From NCBI GenBank assembly GCA_902471875.1, contig CABRLN010000001.1, forward strand, positions 62,001 through 126,000: a stretch of DNA of 64,000 nucleotides, in the 5' to 3' direction. The position numbers and the translations under genes were made by a program. The stretch is from an uncultured Clostridium sp. (GTDB lineage: Bacteria; Bacillota; Clostridia; Oscillospirales; Acutalibacteraceae). The notes beneath the pieces were generated by a model that was not told where the DNA came from, ran no database searches, and saw only the letters and a list, made by a program, of their open reading frames with translations. The first letter of the stretch is position 1; every line of letters starts with the position of its first letter. This document shows, piece by piece, positions 18,944-28,712 of this stretch.

Positions 18944-19023
18944 AAGTTTTTATATTATACGAATATAGAGTATGATATTAATGTTAAATACATCCTAATA
19001 AAATAAAGAGAGGGTTAAAATTT

Positions 19024-20145
19024 ATGAAGCTGCTTCATTTGTCAGATCTGCATATTGGTAAAGCTGTAAATGAAATTAGTATGCTGGCTGATCAAAAGTA
19101 TATTTTAGAACAGATAGTAAAAATAGTTCAAGAACAAACTCCAAATGCTGTCTTAATTGCAGGTGATATTTATGACAAAAGTGTTCCTTCAGCCGAAGCT
19201 GTAGAGCTTTATGACAGTTTTATTACACAACTTGCAAAAACAAAAATACCTGTGTATATAATAAGCGGAAACCACGATTCTCCTGAGCGTTTGTCCTGTT
19301 GCAGCAGACTTATTGAAATTAATAATATTTACATAAACGGTGTTTTTAACGGTAAAGCTCAAAAATATATTTTAAGTGCCGACGGTGAAAGTATAAATAT
19401 TTATACCCTGCCTTTTATAAAGCCGTCAAATGTAAGAGCATTCTACGACAATGAAATTACAAGCTATACAGACGCTGTAAAAACAGTTTTGGATAATTCA
19501 GATATAAACAGCGGTGAGGTTAATATTCTTGTAGCACACCAGTTTGTTACAGGTGAGGGTACTGCGGTAAGAGTTGATTCGGAAAATGTTTCTGTTGGCG
19601 GCGTTGACAATGTTGATGCAGGAATTTTTAAGAATTTTAATTATGTAGCATTGGGCCATTTGCACACATCACAAAATGTAAGTGATAATATTATGTACTG
19701 CGGTTCGCCGTTAAAATATTCTGCGTCAGAATGTACCGGTGTCAAAAGCGTTATAATGGCAGAAATTATTAATGGTGATGTGTCTGTCAGCAAAATTCCC
19801 CTTATCCCTCAGCGAGATATGCGTACAATAAAAGGAAGCTTGCAAAGTCTTGTAACAAATCCACAGGGTAATATTGACGATTATATTTTTGCACTTTTAA
19901 CAGACGAAATTGAACCAATAGACCCAATGGGCTGTTTAAGAAGTGTTTACCCCAATATAATGGGGTTAAGGTTTGACAATAAGCGAACCTCTAAAAATAA
20001 TGCAGAAGTTAAAATGCAGCAAATAAACAGCAAATCAAGTATAGAACTTTTTAATGATTTTTATGTTCTGCAAAATAACCATAGCTTAAACGAAGAACAA
20101 TCTGAAATAATTTCTAAAATATTTGAGCAAATGGGGGAAGTGTGA
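19024..20145 (+). CDS. sbcD: nuclease SbcD (Mre11-like subunit of SbcCD)
   Basis: 373 residues. Metallophosphoesterase motifs are all present: LHLSDLHIG (residues 3-11), GDIYDKS (about 47), SGNHDSPE (about 83), VAHQFV and GHLHTSQ (about 215). With SbcC it forms the DNA double-strand end and hairpin nuclease complex. The stop codon overlaps the start region of sbcC, which indicates translational coupling. AGAGAGGG precedes the ATG. Confidence 0.95.
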   Translation: MKLLHLSDLHIGKAVNEISMLADQKYILEQIVKIVQEQTPNAVLIAGDIYDKSVPSAEAVELYDSFITQLAKTKIPVYIISGNHDSPERLSCCSRLIEINNIYINGVFNGKAQKYILSADGESINIYTLPFIKPSNVRAFYDNEITSYTDAVKTVLDNSDINSGEVNILVAHQFVTGEGTAVRVDSENVSVGGVDNVDAGIFKNFNYVALGHLHTSQNVSDNIMYCGSPLKYSASECTGVKSVIMAEIINGDVSVSKIPLIPQRDMRTIKGSLQSLVTNPQGNIDDYIFALLTDEIEPIDPMGCLRSVYPNIMGLRFDNKRTSKNNAEVKMQQINSKSSIELFNDFYVLQNNHSLNEEQSEIISKIFEQMGEV

Positions 20146-20147
20146 AA

Positions 20148-23100
20148 ATGAAGCCACAAAAATTATTAATTAGTGCTTTTGGTCCGTATTCTGAACAAGT
20201 TGTAATTGATTTTACAAAATTTGGCGGCAAGGGATTATTTCTTATTACAGGAAACACAGGTGCAGGAAAAACAACAATTTTTGACGCTGTTTGCTATGCC
20301 TTGTACGGTAAAGCAAGCGGCTCTTACCGTACAGGCGAAATGCTTAGAAGTGATTTTGCAAAACCAACTGTTCCAACCAATGTTCAGTTAACCTTTGAGC
20401 ATAATAATGAAATTTATGTAGTGGAGCGAAATCCAAAGTATAATCGTCCCTCAAAAAGAGGTAATGGTGAAACAACTCAAGCAGCAAACGCTACCCTTAT
20501 TATGCCAACAGGAAAGGTGATAACAGGAACCGGCGAGGTTACCAAATATATTGAGGATATTTTAAAAGTAGATTATGACCGCTTTACGCAAATAGTAATG
20601 ATTGCTCAGGGTGATTTTTTAAGACTGCTTCTTGCTAATAGTAAAGAACGAGGAGAAATTTTTAGAAATATTTTTAATACATCTGTTTATGTGAGATTTC
20701 AAGAGAAGCTAAAGCAAATGCTAAAAGAACAATACGATAACAGAAATCAAACGAAAACAAGAGTTTTGCAAGAAATTTCGGCAATTACCATATCTGACGA
20801 CAATATTAAAAATCAGCTTCAAGCCCTAAGGTCTGAGGCTGAATATAAAATAGATGAAATAAAAGCTTTACTTCGTAGCGCTATACAATTGCAAAGTGAA
20901 CAGCTTAATAATATAAATAAAAAGATTGATAAACAGCGTGAAGTAAAACAAGAACTTGCAAAAGTTATTGACGCAGCTAACGAGAATAATAAAAGGCTGA
21001 TTGATTTGGAAAAAGAAAAACAGCTTTTGCAAACGCTTAAGGCACAAGAGAACGAAGTAAAAGAATTATCTTACAAAACCGAACAGGCTAACATATTGCT
21101 AAAAAGTATTGTGCCTGTTGACAACAGATATTTGGAATTAAAAGATGAGCACGACCGACTAAAGCAAATATTAAGCAAGAAAATGCAACAGTTGCAAAAA
21201 AGTAAGGCAGAGCTTACAGCGGTAACAGAACAACTTAACAATGCTAAAAAGCATGAACCTCAAAAAGAAGAGCAAAAAGCACAAATTATAAAACTACAGC
21301 AACAGCAAAGCAGTTATGACAATTTAGAAAATGTTAAAGAGGAAATTAACAGGCTTAATAAAAAACTTGCCGATGTAGATAAAGCATTGTCAGACAGTGT
21401 TAAAAATATAGAAATTAATACTAAAGAAAAAGATAAATTAACTGAAAAAATAAATGGTCTTGCAGAAGCACCGGTATTGCTTGAGAAGACAAAAGCACAA
21501 GCTGACAATACGAAAAAGAACATTGACTCTTTGAAAAAGCTGCAAAGCTTACTTGATGAATTTAGTGAAAAAAATAAAGAAAAAGCACAGTTACAAAAGA
21601 AATTTTTAGAGCTTGATAGGGAATATAATGTCAATTTAGACAAATTTAGAATATTAGAGGATAAATTTTACCGTGCACAGGCAGGTATTTTGGCAGAAAA
21701 ACTTGAAGAAGGAAAAAGATGCCCTGTTTGTGGTTCAATAATGCACCCATTTCCCGCACAGCGTGAAAATGATGTGCCTTCAAAAGAGCAGTTGGACAAT
21801 CAAAGCCAAGCTTTAGACAACAAGCGTGAAAAAAGGAATAATTGCAGTGAAGAAATACAGGTGATTAATAACTCCATTAATATGTTAAAAAATAATATTG
21901 ATGAATATTATGTTCTACTTAACATTACAGACCATAATGTTGATATAAAAAGTGTAAATTCTTTGCTTTACGATATGTCTGAAAGGCAAAAAAACCTTTT
22001 AGTACAGAGTAAACAGTTTTCGGAAGCTGTTAAGCAGCTTAAAATCTGTACAGAAAATTTGCAGTCTATTACAGAAAAGCTAAATACCGCAGAAAAATAC
22101 CGGCAGGAGTTAAAACAAAAAAAGGCGGCTTTGTCATCGACTGTTAAAGAGAAAACCTTACAGTATGATGAGCTTAAGAAGAATTTGGAATATTCCTCTA
22201 AAGCAGAGCTTGTTAATAAAATTAAGTCCCTAAAAAATATTGTAGAAGAATTTGAGCAACAGCTTAATACAGCACAGAAAAATTATGACAATGTGCAAAA
22301 TTTAGTTACCGCAATTAATGCTGAAATAAAACAAGTATCAAAAATGAAAGATGAAAAAAAAGAACAGGCTTTGTTAGTGTCAGAAGAAATTAAAAAGCTG
22401 TTTAAAAAGCATAGTATAAATTCTTATGATGAATTTAAACATAAAAAGCTGACTGAAGAACAAATAAAAGAAAACGAACTGTACATTAAGCAGTACAATG
22501 AAAATCTGGCAGTTTGTAAAAATACTGTTGACTTGCTTGTAAAAAGCTTAAAGAATACCGAATTTACCAATGTTGATGCTCTGCAAGAAAAGCAGAAAGT
22601 TGTTGCTGATGAATTGTCAGTGCTTGAAAATAACAAGCTGGCATTACATTCTGAATGTTCAAGTAACATTAATGTTGAAGTAAGACTTATAGAAGAGGCG
22701 AAAAAACTTACAGAACAAACCAATGAGTTAGCAATAATTAAAAATTTGTGCGACACAGCTAACGGTAACCTGACAGGTAAAGAAAAAATAGCCTTTGAAC
22801 AATATATTCAGGGAGCATATTTTCAGCAAATTATATCACAGGCAAATATAAGATTGTCAGCCATGACAAATGACAGATACGAGCTTGTGCATAAAACCTC
22901 GGGAGGTAGTTTGAATAATCGTTCAGGATTGGAGCTTGATGTACTTGACCATTATACAAATCGTGTAAGAAGTGTAAAATCTTTGTCAGGCGGTGAATCA
23001 TTTAAGGCGTCACTTTCAATGGCACTGGGTCTTTCTGATGTTGTACAACGCCAAGCAGGCGGTGTACAAATTGATGCAATGTTTGTTGATGAGGGGTTTG

Positions 23101-23273
23101 GTTCTCTTGACGATGAATCTCTTAATTCTGCTATAAATATTTTAAAAGGTCTTACCTACGGAAATAGATTAGTAGGAATAATTTCTCATGTAAACGAGCT
23201 TAAATCAAGTATAGACAATAAAATTATTGTAAAGGCTTCACCAACAGGCAGCAGCGTAACTATTCAGACATAA
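20148..23273 (+). CDS. sbcC: ATPase SbcC (Rad50-like subunit of SbcCD)
   Basis: 1,041 residues, an SMC-like ATPase. The N-terminal Walker A GNTGAGKTT is at about residues 36-44. Two long coiled coils (about 180-515 and 540-860) flank the zinc hook CPVCGS with Cys525 and Cys528. The C-terminal half-site has the ABC signature LSGGESFKASLSMA and Walker B AMFVDEGFGSLDD. It opens DNA ends and hairpins together with SbcD. I prefer the ATG at 20148 over the GTG at 20142 because the GGGGGAAG ribosome site is better spaced; both overlap or abut the sbcD stop. Confidence 0.95.
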   Translation: MKPQKLLISAFGPYSEQVVIDFTKFGGKGLFLITGNTGAGKTTIFDAVCYALYGKASGSYRTGEMLRSDFAKPTVPTNVQLTFEHNNEIYVVERNPKYNRPSKRGNGETTQAANATLIMPTGKVITGTGEVTKYIEDILKVDYDRFTQIVMIAQGDFLRLLLANSKERGEIFRNIFNTSVYVRFQEKLKQMLKEQYDNRNQTKTRVLQEISAITISDDNIKNQLQALRSEAEYKIDEIKALLRSAIQLQSEQLNNINKKIDKQREVKQELAKVIDAANENNKRLIDLEKEKQLLQTLKAQENEVKELSYKTEQANILLKSIVPVDNRYLELKDEHDRLKQILSKKMQQLQKSKAELTAVTEQLNNAKKHEPQKEEQKAQIIKLQQQQSSYDNLENVKEEINRLNKKLADVDKALSDSVKNIEINTKEKDKLTEKINGLAEAPVLLEKTKAQADNTKKNIDSLKKLQSLLDEFSEKNKEKAQLQKKFLELDREYNVNLDKFRILEDKFYRAQAGILAEKLEEGKRCPVCGSIMHPFPAQRENDVPSKEQLDNQSQALDNKREKRNNCSEEIQVINNSINMLKNNIDEYYVLLNITDHNVDIKSVNSLLYDMSERQKNLLVQSKQFSEAVKQLKICTENLQSITEKLNTAEKYRQELKQKKAALSSTVKEKTLQYDELKKNLEYSSKAELVNKIKSLKNIVEEFEQQLNTAQKNYDNVQNLVTAINAEIKQVSKMKDEKKEQALLVSEEIKKLFKKHSINSYDEFKHKKLTEEQIKENELYIKQYNENLAVCKNTVDLLVKSLKNTEFTNVDALQEKQKVVADELSVLENNKLALHSECSSNINVEVRLIEEAKKLTEQTNELAIIKNLCDTANGNLTGKEKIAFEQYIQGAYFQQIISQANIRLSAMTNDRYELVHKTSGGSLNNRSGLELDVLDHYTNRVRSVKSLSGGESFKASLSMALGLSDVVQRQAGGVQIDAMFVDEGFGSLDDESLNSAINILKGLTYGNRLVGIISHVNELKSSIDNKIIVKASPTGSSVTIQT

Positions 23274-23427
23274 TATAAGCTGTTCAATGTTAAATATATT
23301 TTGCAAGAAAAATATTGATATTTGCATTTTTTACAACCATTGACAAAATTGCAGCAGAGTAATAAGATATAAAATAGATTATTGTTGCTTGTTAAAGTAT
23401 TAAGACAAATTTGAAAGGAAGTTTACA

Positions 23428-24600
23428 ATGGATATAAGAGAAGAATCATTACAAAAGCACTATGAATGGAAGGGTAAGATTGAGGTAGTAGCTGTACCGG
23501 AGCTTAACACATCTCATGACCTTTCATTAGCATATACGCCCGGTGTTGCAGAGCCTTGTGTGGCAATACAAAAGGATTATGAAAAGTCATTTGAATTAAC
23601 AAGAAGAAGTAATTTGGTTGCAGTTGTAACAGACGGAACAGCCGTATTGGGACTTGGTGACATTGGTCCTGAAGCAGGTATGCCTGTAATGGAGGGTAAG
23701 TGTGCATTGTTTAAGGCTTTTGCAGATGTTGACGCTTTTCCTATTTGCGTGCGTTCAAAGGATGTTGATGAAATTGTAAGAACAGTTTACCTTATTTCAG
23801 GCAGCTTTGGAGGAATTAATCTAGAGGATATTGCTGCACCAAGATGTTTTGAAATAGAAAGAAAACTTAAAGAAATTTGTGATATTCCTGTATTTCATGA
23901 CGATCAGCATGGTACAGCAGTTGTTGTTGCCGCAGCTACAATAAATGCTATGAAGGTTGTAAAAAAAGAACTGAAAGATATTAAAGTGGTTATTAACGGT
24001 GCCGGTTCCGCAGGAATTGCCATTGCAAAGCATATGCTAAGACTTGGCGTAGGTGACCTTATTATGGTAGATGCCAAGGGTATTCTTGACGAAAATGATT
24101 TATCGTTTAATCCTGCACAAATTGAAATGGCGAAAATTACTAACAAGAAAAATGTTAAGGGTACCCTTGCAGACGCTATTGTTGGTGCTGATTTATTTGT
24201 TGGTGTTTCTGCTCCGAATGTACTAAAGGAAGAAATGGTTAAAACAATGAGCAAAGACGCTGTTGTATTTGCTATGGCAAATCCTACACCTGAAATTATG
24301 CCTGACCTTGCTAAAAAAGCAGGAGCAAAAGTTGTAGGTACAGGTCGTTCTGATTTTCCTAATCAAATTAACAATGTGCTTGCCTTTCCTGGTATATTCC
24401 GTGGTGCATTAGATTGCAGGGCAAAAGAAATTAATGACGATATGAATGTGGCTGCCTCATATGCAATTGCAGGGCTTGTTTCTGATGACAAGCTTAATGA
24501 GGAGTATATTTTGCCTGATGCACTTGACAAAAGAATAGGCAAGGCTGTTGCACAGGCTGTTATAGATGCCGCAAGAAAATCTGGTACAGCACAAATTTAA
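23428..24600 (+). CDS. NAD(P)-dependent malic enzyme (oxaloacetate-decarboxylating)
   Basis: 390 residues, the short bacterial form of malic enzyme without the phosphotransacetylase tail. It converts malate to pyruvate and CO2 with reduction of NAD(P). Seen in the sequence: SLAYTPGVAEPC with the catalytic Tyr, TDGTAVLGLGDIGPEAGMPVMEGK, metal-binding IFHDDQHGT-like block (PVFHDDQHGTAVV), the dinucleotide fold VINGAGSAGIAIAKHM, and FAMANPTPEIMP. Monocistronic: a hairpin terminator follows directly. AAGGAAG precedes the ATG. Cofactor preference cannot be decided by eye. Confidence 0.94.
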   Translation: MDIREESLQKHYEWKGKIEVVAVPELNTSHDLSLAYTPGVAEPCVAIQKDYEKSFELTRRSNLVAVVTDGTAVLGLGDIGPEAGMPVMEGKCALFKAFADVDAFPICVRSKDVDEIVRTVYLISGSFGGINLEDIAAPRCFEIERKLKEICDIPVFHDDQHGTAVVVAAATINAMKVVKKELKDIKVVINGAGSAGIAIAKHMLRLGVGDLIMVDAKGILDENDLSFNPAQIEMAKITNKKNVKGTLADAIVGADLFVGVSAPNVLKEEMVKTMSKDAVVFAMANPTPEIMPDLAKKAGAKVVGTGRSDFPNQINNVLAFPGIFRGALDCRAKEINDDMNVAASYAIAGLVSDDKLNEEYILPDALDKRIGKAVAQAVIDAARKSGTAQI

Positions 24601-24612
24601 TAGAAAAAAGTA

Positions 24613-24656
24613 AAAGCTGATACTGCCAGATATAAACAGTATCAGCTTTATTTTTA
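24613..24656. terminator. terminator between malic enzyme and GtrII-like gene
   Basis: A 13-bp perfect stem (24613-24625 with 24637-24649) followed by a T-rich stretch, 12 bp after the malic enzyme stop. Since the next gene is convergent, it may serve both. Confidence 0.85.
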
Positions 24657-24693
24657 TAAAAGTATAAACAGTGAAAATAAAAAATTATATTAT

Positions 24694-26208
24694 TTACTCA
24701 GAAAGCTTAATTATAATAACATCATCAATAACCATTAGTGAATTATTGTCAGGCCATACACCCATGTTTTGTACTGCTGCGTCATTTAATAAGCTTTCAG
24801 CAGTGGTTTCATCAGCCTCTTCAAGCTTCATACCAAAAACTTGATTAAGATACATTTGTATATGTGATTGGTCAAACATAAGATTGCTATACAAGCCTGA
24901 TGATTTATATACCCCTCCTATATGTGAATTAAGGTCAATGCGTTCATCTGATAATTCACCTAAAACAGCAATTTTTGTGGCGTTTTCTCCATTTTCACAA
25001 GTATGTATTCTTTCAGCTATTTCACAAGCAGATGCATATGTACGCTGATTAACGTAATGCATATTAAAATACACAATATTTGCTTGAAGTACAAAATTTA
25101 ATATGATAATCAAATAAAGAACTCCTGCAATATTGCTTAAAATAGCTTTGCTATACCTGTCATACAGCAATATTGCGAAAATATACAGCACAGCTATGCT
25201 TTGCAGCATAATATTATTATATTCTACATATTCTGTTGTAAAATACCATATTCCAATGCAGCATGGCATAAGAACTATACATAAAATAAGCAGAAAAATA
25301 TGTAATTTTCTTTTATAAAGTTTTGTTTTTACTAAAGCTATTAATACTATGGCAATAAAAGAAGTAATGAAAAGTATGCTTAATACTGTATGCAATGTGT
25401 TTTCAACAAAAAAGAATTGTTTTAATATGGCTATAATGTTAAAAGGTGCATGTAGAATAGTGTTTATGCTGATTTGACCGGAACCTACTTCATCTATATG
25501 TTTGTAGCTGGTCATTTCTACATTTTGTACAAAAAGGCATAATTTCCATATTGCAAAATATGCTGCTAGAGATACTGCAAAAAGTATAACTTGATTTCTT
25601 ATGTATTTTAGATATTCTGATGTTTTAAAGCTATTTTCAAAAAGCTTATATATAAAATGACATAAAATTAAAAGCAGTGCAAATGAAATATACGCTTGAT
25701 ATATAGCACACGATAGGCATATGAATACGCCTGCAAGTATATAATTAATCCTTTTATGTTTGCCAAGCATTGTCAAATAAACAGCAACAGCAGACAGTAG
25801 CATAGCAAGCATATATCCGTCGGCTGTAAATTGAAACATAAATGTAGTTGTTATAGCAGGAAAGGTTACTAAAATACCTCCTGACAGGGCAATTACAACC
25901 GGATTTTTTATTTCAAAAATTTCAGTAATGACAACTGTAGTTAACGAAATAAACACAACAGAAAGTAAACCGGTTACCCATGGCAGATCAAAATAAGAAC
26001 TAATACTACAGGCTATTGACAAAAACCATCGTCCCGATTGTACAATATTTTGGTCATGGTAAAAGGAGTATAAAGAGTCGTGATTTAACAGTGTGTTTGT
26101 AAATTTATATATATGCGTTAATAAACCAATTAAGAATGTAGAAATAAAAGCGACCTTCCATTCGTATTTGCAGCGCTTTTTATAAAGCTCCAGTATATTT
26201 GTTCCCAT
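24694..26208 (-). CDS. multi-pass membrane protein, GtrII-type glucosyltransferase family
   Basis: 504 residues with about ten to twelve predicted transmembrane helices and a soluble C-terminal part of about 110 residues. The N-terminal segment, with a short loop NHDSLYSFYHDQNIVQSGRWF after the first helix, is typical of the glucosyl transferase GtrII family (PF14264), GT-C fold enzymes that move sugar from a lipid-linked donor to a surface glycan. The loop acidic residue and the GRW motif are the recognisable marks. It stands alone between convergent malic enzyme and divergent rimO, with no glycan cluster beside it, so the acceptor is unknown. AAGGAAAAT lies before the ATG on the minus strand. 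Confidence 0.75.
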   Translation of the reverse strand: MGTNILELYKKRCKYEWKVAFISTFLIGLLTHIYKFTNTLLNHDSLYSFYHDQNIVQSGRWFLSIACSISSYFDLPWVTGLLSVVFISLTTVVITEIFEIKNPVVIALSGGILVTFPAITTTFMFQFTADGYMLAMLLSAVAVYLTMLGKHKRINYILAGVFICLSCAIYQAYISFALLLILCHFIYKLFENSFKTSEYLKYIRNQVILFAVSLAAYFAIWKLCLFVQNVEMTSYKHIDEVGSGQISINTILHAPFNIIAILKQFFFVENTLHTVLSILFITSFIAIVLIALVKTKLYKRKLHIFLLILCIVLMPCCIGIWYFTTEYVEYNNIMLQSIAVLYIFAILLYDRYSKAILSNIAGVLYLIIILNFVLQANIVYFNMHYVNQRTYASACEIAERIHTCENGENATKIAVLGELSDERIDLNSHIGGVYKSSGLYSNLMFDQSHIQMYLNQVFGMKLEEADETTAESLLNDAAVQNMGVWPDNNSLMVIDDVIIIKLSE

Positions 26209-26340
26209 ATTATTTTCCTTTCTAATATCACAGTACTTTTATAAAATTCAATAATATTATAACTTTTTTTTAATTTGGTGTCTATTATAAATTATTGAGA
26301 TTTTTATAATAGCCTTTTTTATAATTGTCTTATTATTATA

Positions 26341-26369
26341 GTGACAAAAGTTCTATTATGTGCTAAAAT
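26341..26369 (+). promoter_or_regulatory. promoter of rimO-pgsA
   Basis: GTGACA at 26341-26346 (five of six consensus), a 17-bp spacer and TAAAAT at 26364-26369. The start would be near 26376, about 48 nt before the rimO ATG. Confidence 0.6.
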
Positions 26370-26423
26370 TATCATATGTATAGCATTGTAAAACATAATT
26401 AATGTAAATAAAGAGGAATAAGT

Positions 26424-27755
26424 ATGAATGAAAGAATAGGCATAGTAAGTTTAGGCTGTGCAAAAAACCAGGTTGACGCTGAAATGATGTTATTTACGCT
26501 TAAACAAAGCGGATATAAAATAGTTGCTGACCCTGCTATGGCAGATGTCGTTATTGTAAATACCTGTGGCTTTATTGAGTCTGCAAAGCAAGAAAGTATA
26601 GATGAAATTATAGAACTGGGCAGACTGAAAAGCGAAGGCAGAATTAAAGGGATTATTGTAACAGGTTGCCTTGCTGAAAGATACCGTCATATGGTGAAAG
26701 AACAGCTTTACGAGGTTGACGCAGTAGTTGGCATTGGTGCTAATGAGGATATTGCACAAGTTGTTGCCAAGTGTTTGCAGGGGGAACAAACCGAGCTTTA
26801 CCCAAGCAAATTGTGTGCACCGCTAGAGGGTGGCAGAATTCAAAGCACACCGTCACATTATGCTTACCTGAAGTTGGGCGATGGCTGTGACAACAGATGT
26901 ACATATTGTGCTATCCCGTTAATTAGGGGTAAATTCAGAAGCCGTAAACAGGAGTCTATTGTTGATGAAGCTAAGGCTTTGGTGGAGTCGGGTGTAAAAG
27001 AGCTTATTCTTATTGCACAGGACACAACTCGCTACGGTATTGACCTTTATGGTGAATTAAGACTGCCGTCACTTCTTGACGAGCTTTGCAAAATTGAAGG
27101 CTTAAAGTGGATACGCCTGCTTTACTGTTACCCTGATGAGATTACAGATGAATTAATAGATTGTATAGCAACACAAGAAAAGGTTCTTAATTATATGGAT
27201 ATTCCGCTTCAACACTGTAACAACAGGGTGTTAAGGTCAATGAACAGACGTGGAACGAAGGAAACAATAGTAGAGATTATTAATAAGTTGCGCAGTAAAA
27301 TACCTGATATGGTTTTGCGTACTACATTTATTTGTGGTTTTCCGGGGGAAACAGAAGAAGAATTTAACGAACTTGCAGAATTTGTAAACGAGGTAAAATT
27401 TCAGAGGCTTGGATGTTTTGCTTATTCGCAAGAGGAGGATACACCTGCCGCAAACTTTGACAATCAGATAGATGATGAGGTAAAAGAAAAAAGAGCTGAA
27501 ATTATTATGGAGCAGCAAATGTCAATTATGGAAGACTACTGTAAAAGTCTGATTGGTAATAATATTGAAGTTGTCTGTGAGGGTTATGACAGATATGCTG
27601 AATGTTACTTTGGCAGGTCAATGGCAGATTCGCCTGATGTTGACGGTAAGGTTTTCTTTAAAATCAAAGGTGAGGTTAAGCCTGCGATAGGTGATTTTGT
27701 AACAGTTACAGTTGAAGATTATCTTGACTGTGACCCTATAGGTACAATGAAATAA
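26424..27755 (+). CDS. rimO: ribosomal protein uS12 methylthiotransferase RimO
   Basis: Radical-SAM enzyme that adds a methylthio group to the conserved Asp of ribosomal protein S12; 443 residues. The N-terminal UPF0004 domain has three cluster cysteines (SLGCAKNQ, NTCGF, GCLAER), the radical-SAM cluster is CDNRCTYC (Cys155, 159, 162), and a TRAM domain closes the chain. The start GIVSLGCAKNQVDAE is characteristic of RimO rather than MiaB. It lies 24 bp before pgsA on the same strand. Confidence 0.95.
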   Translation: MNERIGIVSLGCAKNQVDAEMMLFTLKQSGYKIVADPAMADVVIVNTCGFIESAKQESIDEIIELGRLKSEGRIKGIIVTGCLAERYRHMVKEQLYEVDAVVGIGANEDIAQVVAKCLQGEQTELYPSKLCAPLEGGRIQSTPSHYAYLKLGDGCDNRCTYCAIPLIRGKFRSRKQESIVDEAKALVESGVKELILIAQDTTRYGIDLYGELRLPSLLDELCKIEGLKWIRLLYCYPDEITDELIDCIATQEKVLNYMDIPLQHCNNRVLRSMNRRGTKETIVEIINKLRSKIPDMVLRTTFICGFPGETEEEFNELAEFVNEVKFQRLGCFAYSQEEDTPAANFDNQIDDEVKEKRAEIIMEQQMSIMEDYCKSLIGNNIEVVCEGYDRYAECYFGRSMADSPDVDGKVFFKIKGEVKPAIGDFVTVTVEDYLDCDPIGTMK

Positions 27756-27779
27756 CACAAGTGAAAGAGAGTGATTTTA

Positions 27780-28349
27780 TTGAATCTTCCTAATAAATTA
27801 ACACTGCTAAGAATATTGCTTGTACCGTTATTTGTGATTTTTCTGCTTGTGAATACAATACCGTTCAGCTATTTGTGGGCACTAATTATTTTTATTTTGG
27901 CGTCGATTACAGATTTTTTTGACGGCTATTACGCTCGTAAGAATAATATGATAACAGATTTTGGTAAATTTTTAGACCCGCTGGCTGACAAAATTCTTGT
28001 AGTTTCGGCTTTTTGCTGTTTTATACAAATGGATATAATAGGTGCAGTGCCTGTTATTATAGTACTTTTCAGAGAATTTGCAGTAACCTCTGTAAGGCTT
28101 GTTGCAGCGTCTAACGGCAAGGTTGTTGCTGCTAATATGTGGGGTAAAACAAAAACAGTCAGCCAAATAATTGCCATAGTGGTTACCTTGGTGCTGCAAA
28201 TGGTGTTGCAATTTTTGGGCAGTAGCGGTCCGACAGATATATTTATAATAATTATAAATATAGTAATTTGGGTGTCGGTAATATTAACTATAATTTCAGG
28301 TATGGTATATTTAAAAGATAACTCTGAATTATACAAAAATGCAAAGTAA
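27780..28349 (+). CDS. pgsA: CDP-diacylglycerol--glycerol-3-phosphate 3-phosphatidyltransferase
   Basis: Membrane enzyme making phosphatidylglycerol phosphate, the committed step to phosphatidylglycerol. About 189 residues with the CDP-alcohol phosphotransferase motif D-G-(x)2-A-R-(x)8-G-(x)3-D-(x)3-D, seen as DFFDGYYARKNNMITDFGKFLDPLADK, and four to five membrane helices. The family usually begins MNLPNKLT, which corresponds to the TTG at 27780; a GTG at 27771 is also in frame but sits inside the ribosome-binding region. Co-transcribed with rimO. Confidence 0.92.
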   Translation: MNLPNKLTLLRILLVPLFVIFLLVNTIPFSYLWALIIFILASITDFFDGYYARKNNMITDFGKFLDPLADKILVVSAFCCFIQMDIIGAVPVIIVLFREFAVTSVRLVAASNGKVVAANMWGKTKTVSQIIAIVVTLVLQMVLQFLGSSGPTDIFIIIINIVIWVSVILTIISGMVYLKDNSELYKNAK

Positions 28350-28429
28350 CTATGGAGAATATTTTACTTTAAATTTAATAAAATATATTATATAATATAA
28401 AAAATAAATATTATAAATGCAATTACAGA

Positions 28430-28656
28430 GAATAGTAACAGGCAAAGCAAATTTACAGAGAGGGTTGTTATAGGCTGAAATTCGACCTATTTTTGCGGCT
28501 TGTGAATGCACTTTGCAGCACACAGCAGGAAATGGCTGTGCGGTTAGCCGCCGTTATATGGCAGCAAGTGCGGCTTACAGCCGAATTTGGGTGGAACCAC
28601 GGAGCATAGTTTTTTATACAGCCTCGTCCCTTGTTTTGGGGATGCAGGCTGTTTTT
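28430..28656 (+). promoter_or_regulatory. cysteine T-box riboswitch upstream of cysS
   Basis: A tRNA-sensing leader. Visible parts are an AGTA-type stem I start near 28433, CAGAGAGGG, GGCTGAAA, a specifier region with TGC (28507-28509, a Cys codon) in GTGAATGCAC, the T-box core TGGGTGGAACCACG (28588-28601), and a terminator whose arms are ACAGCCT (28618-28624) and AGGCTGT (28646-28652) followed by Ts. Uncharged tRNA-Cys should pair with the specifier and the T-box and let transcription continue into cysS. A promoter TTTAAA (28368-28373), 17 bp, TATAAT (28391-28396) sits just upstream. This fills the gap 28350-28712. Confidence 0.92.
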
Positions 28657-28712
28657 GTATAATAAAAATATTATGCTTAATGAATACTATAAATAAAACG
28701 GAGGAATTTAAT

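Noticed and set aside
28587..28712. N-terminal extension of cysS beginning inside the leader
   Set aside because: The stretch contains the T-box core and the terminator hairpin, and the ATG at 28713 has the proper ribosome site and family start.
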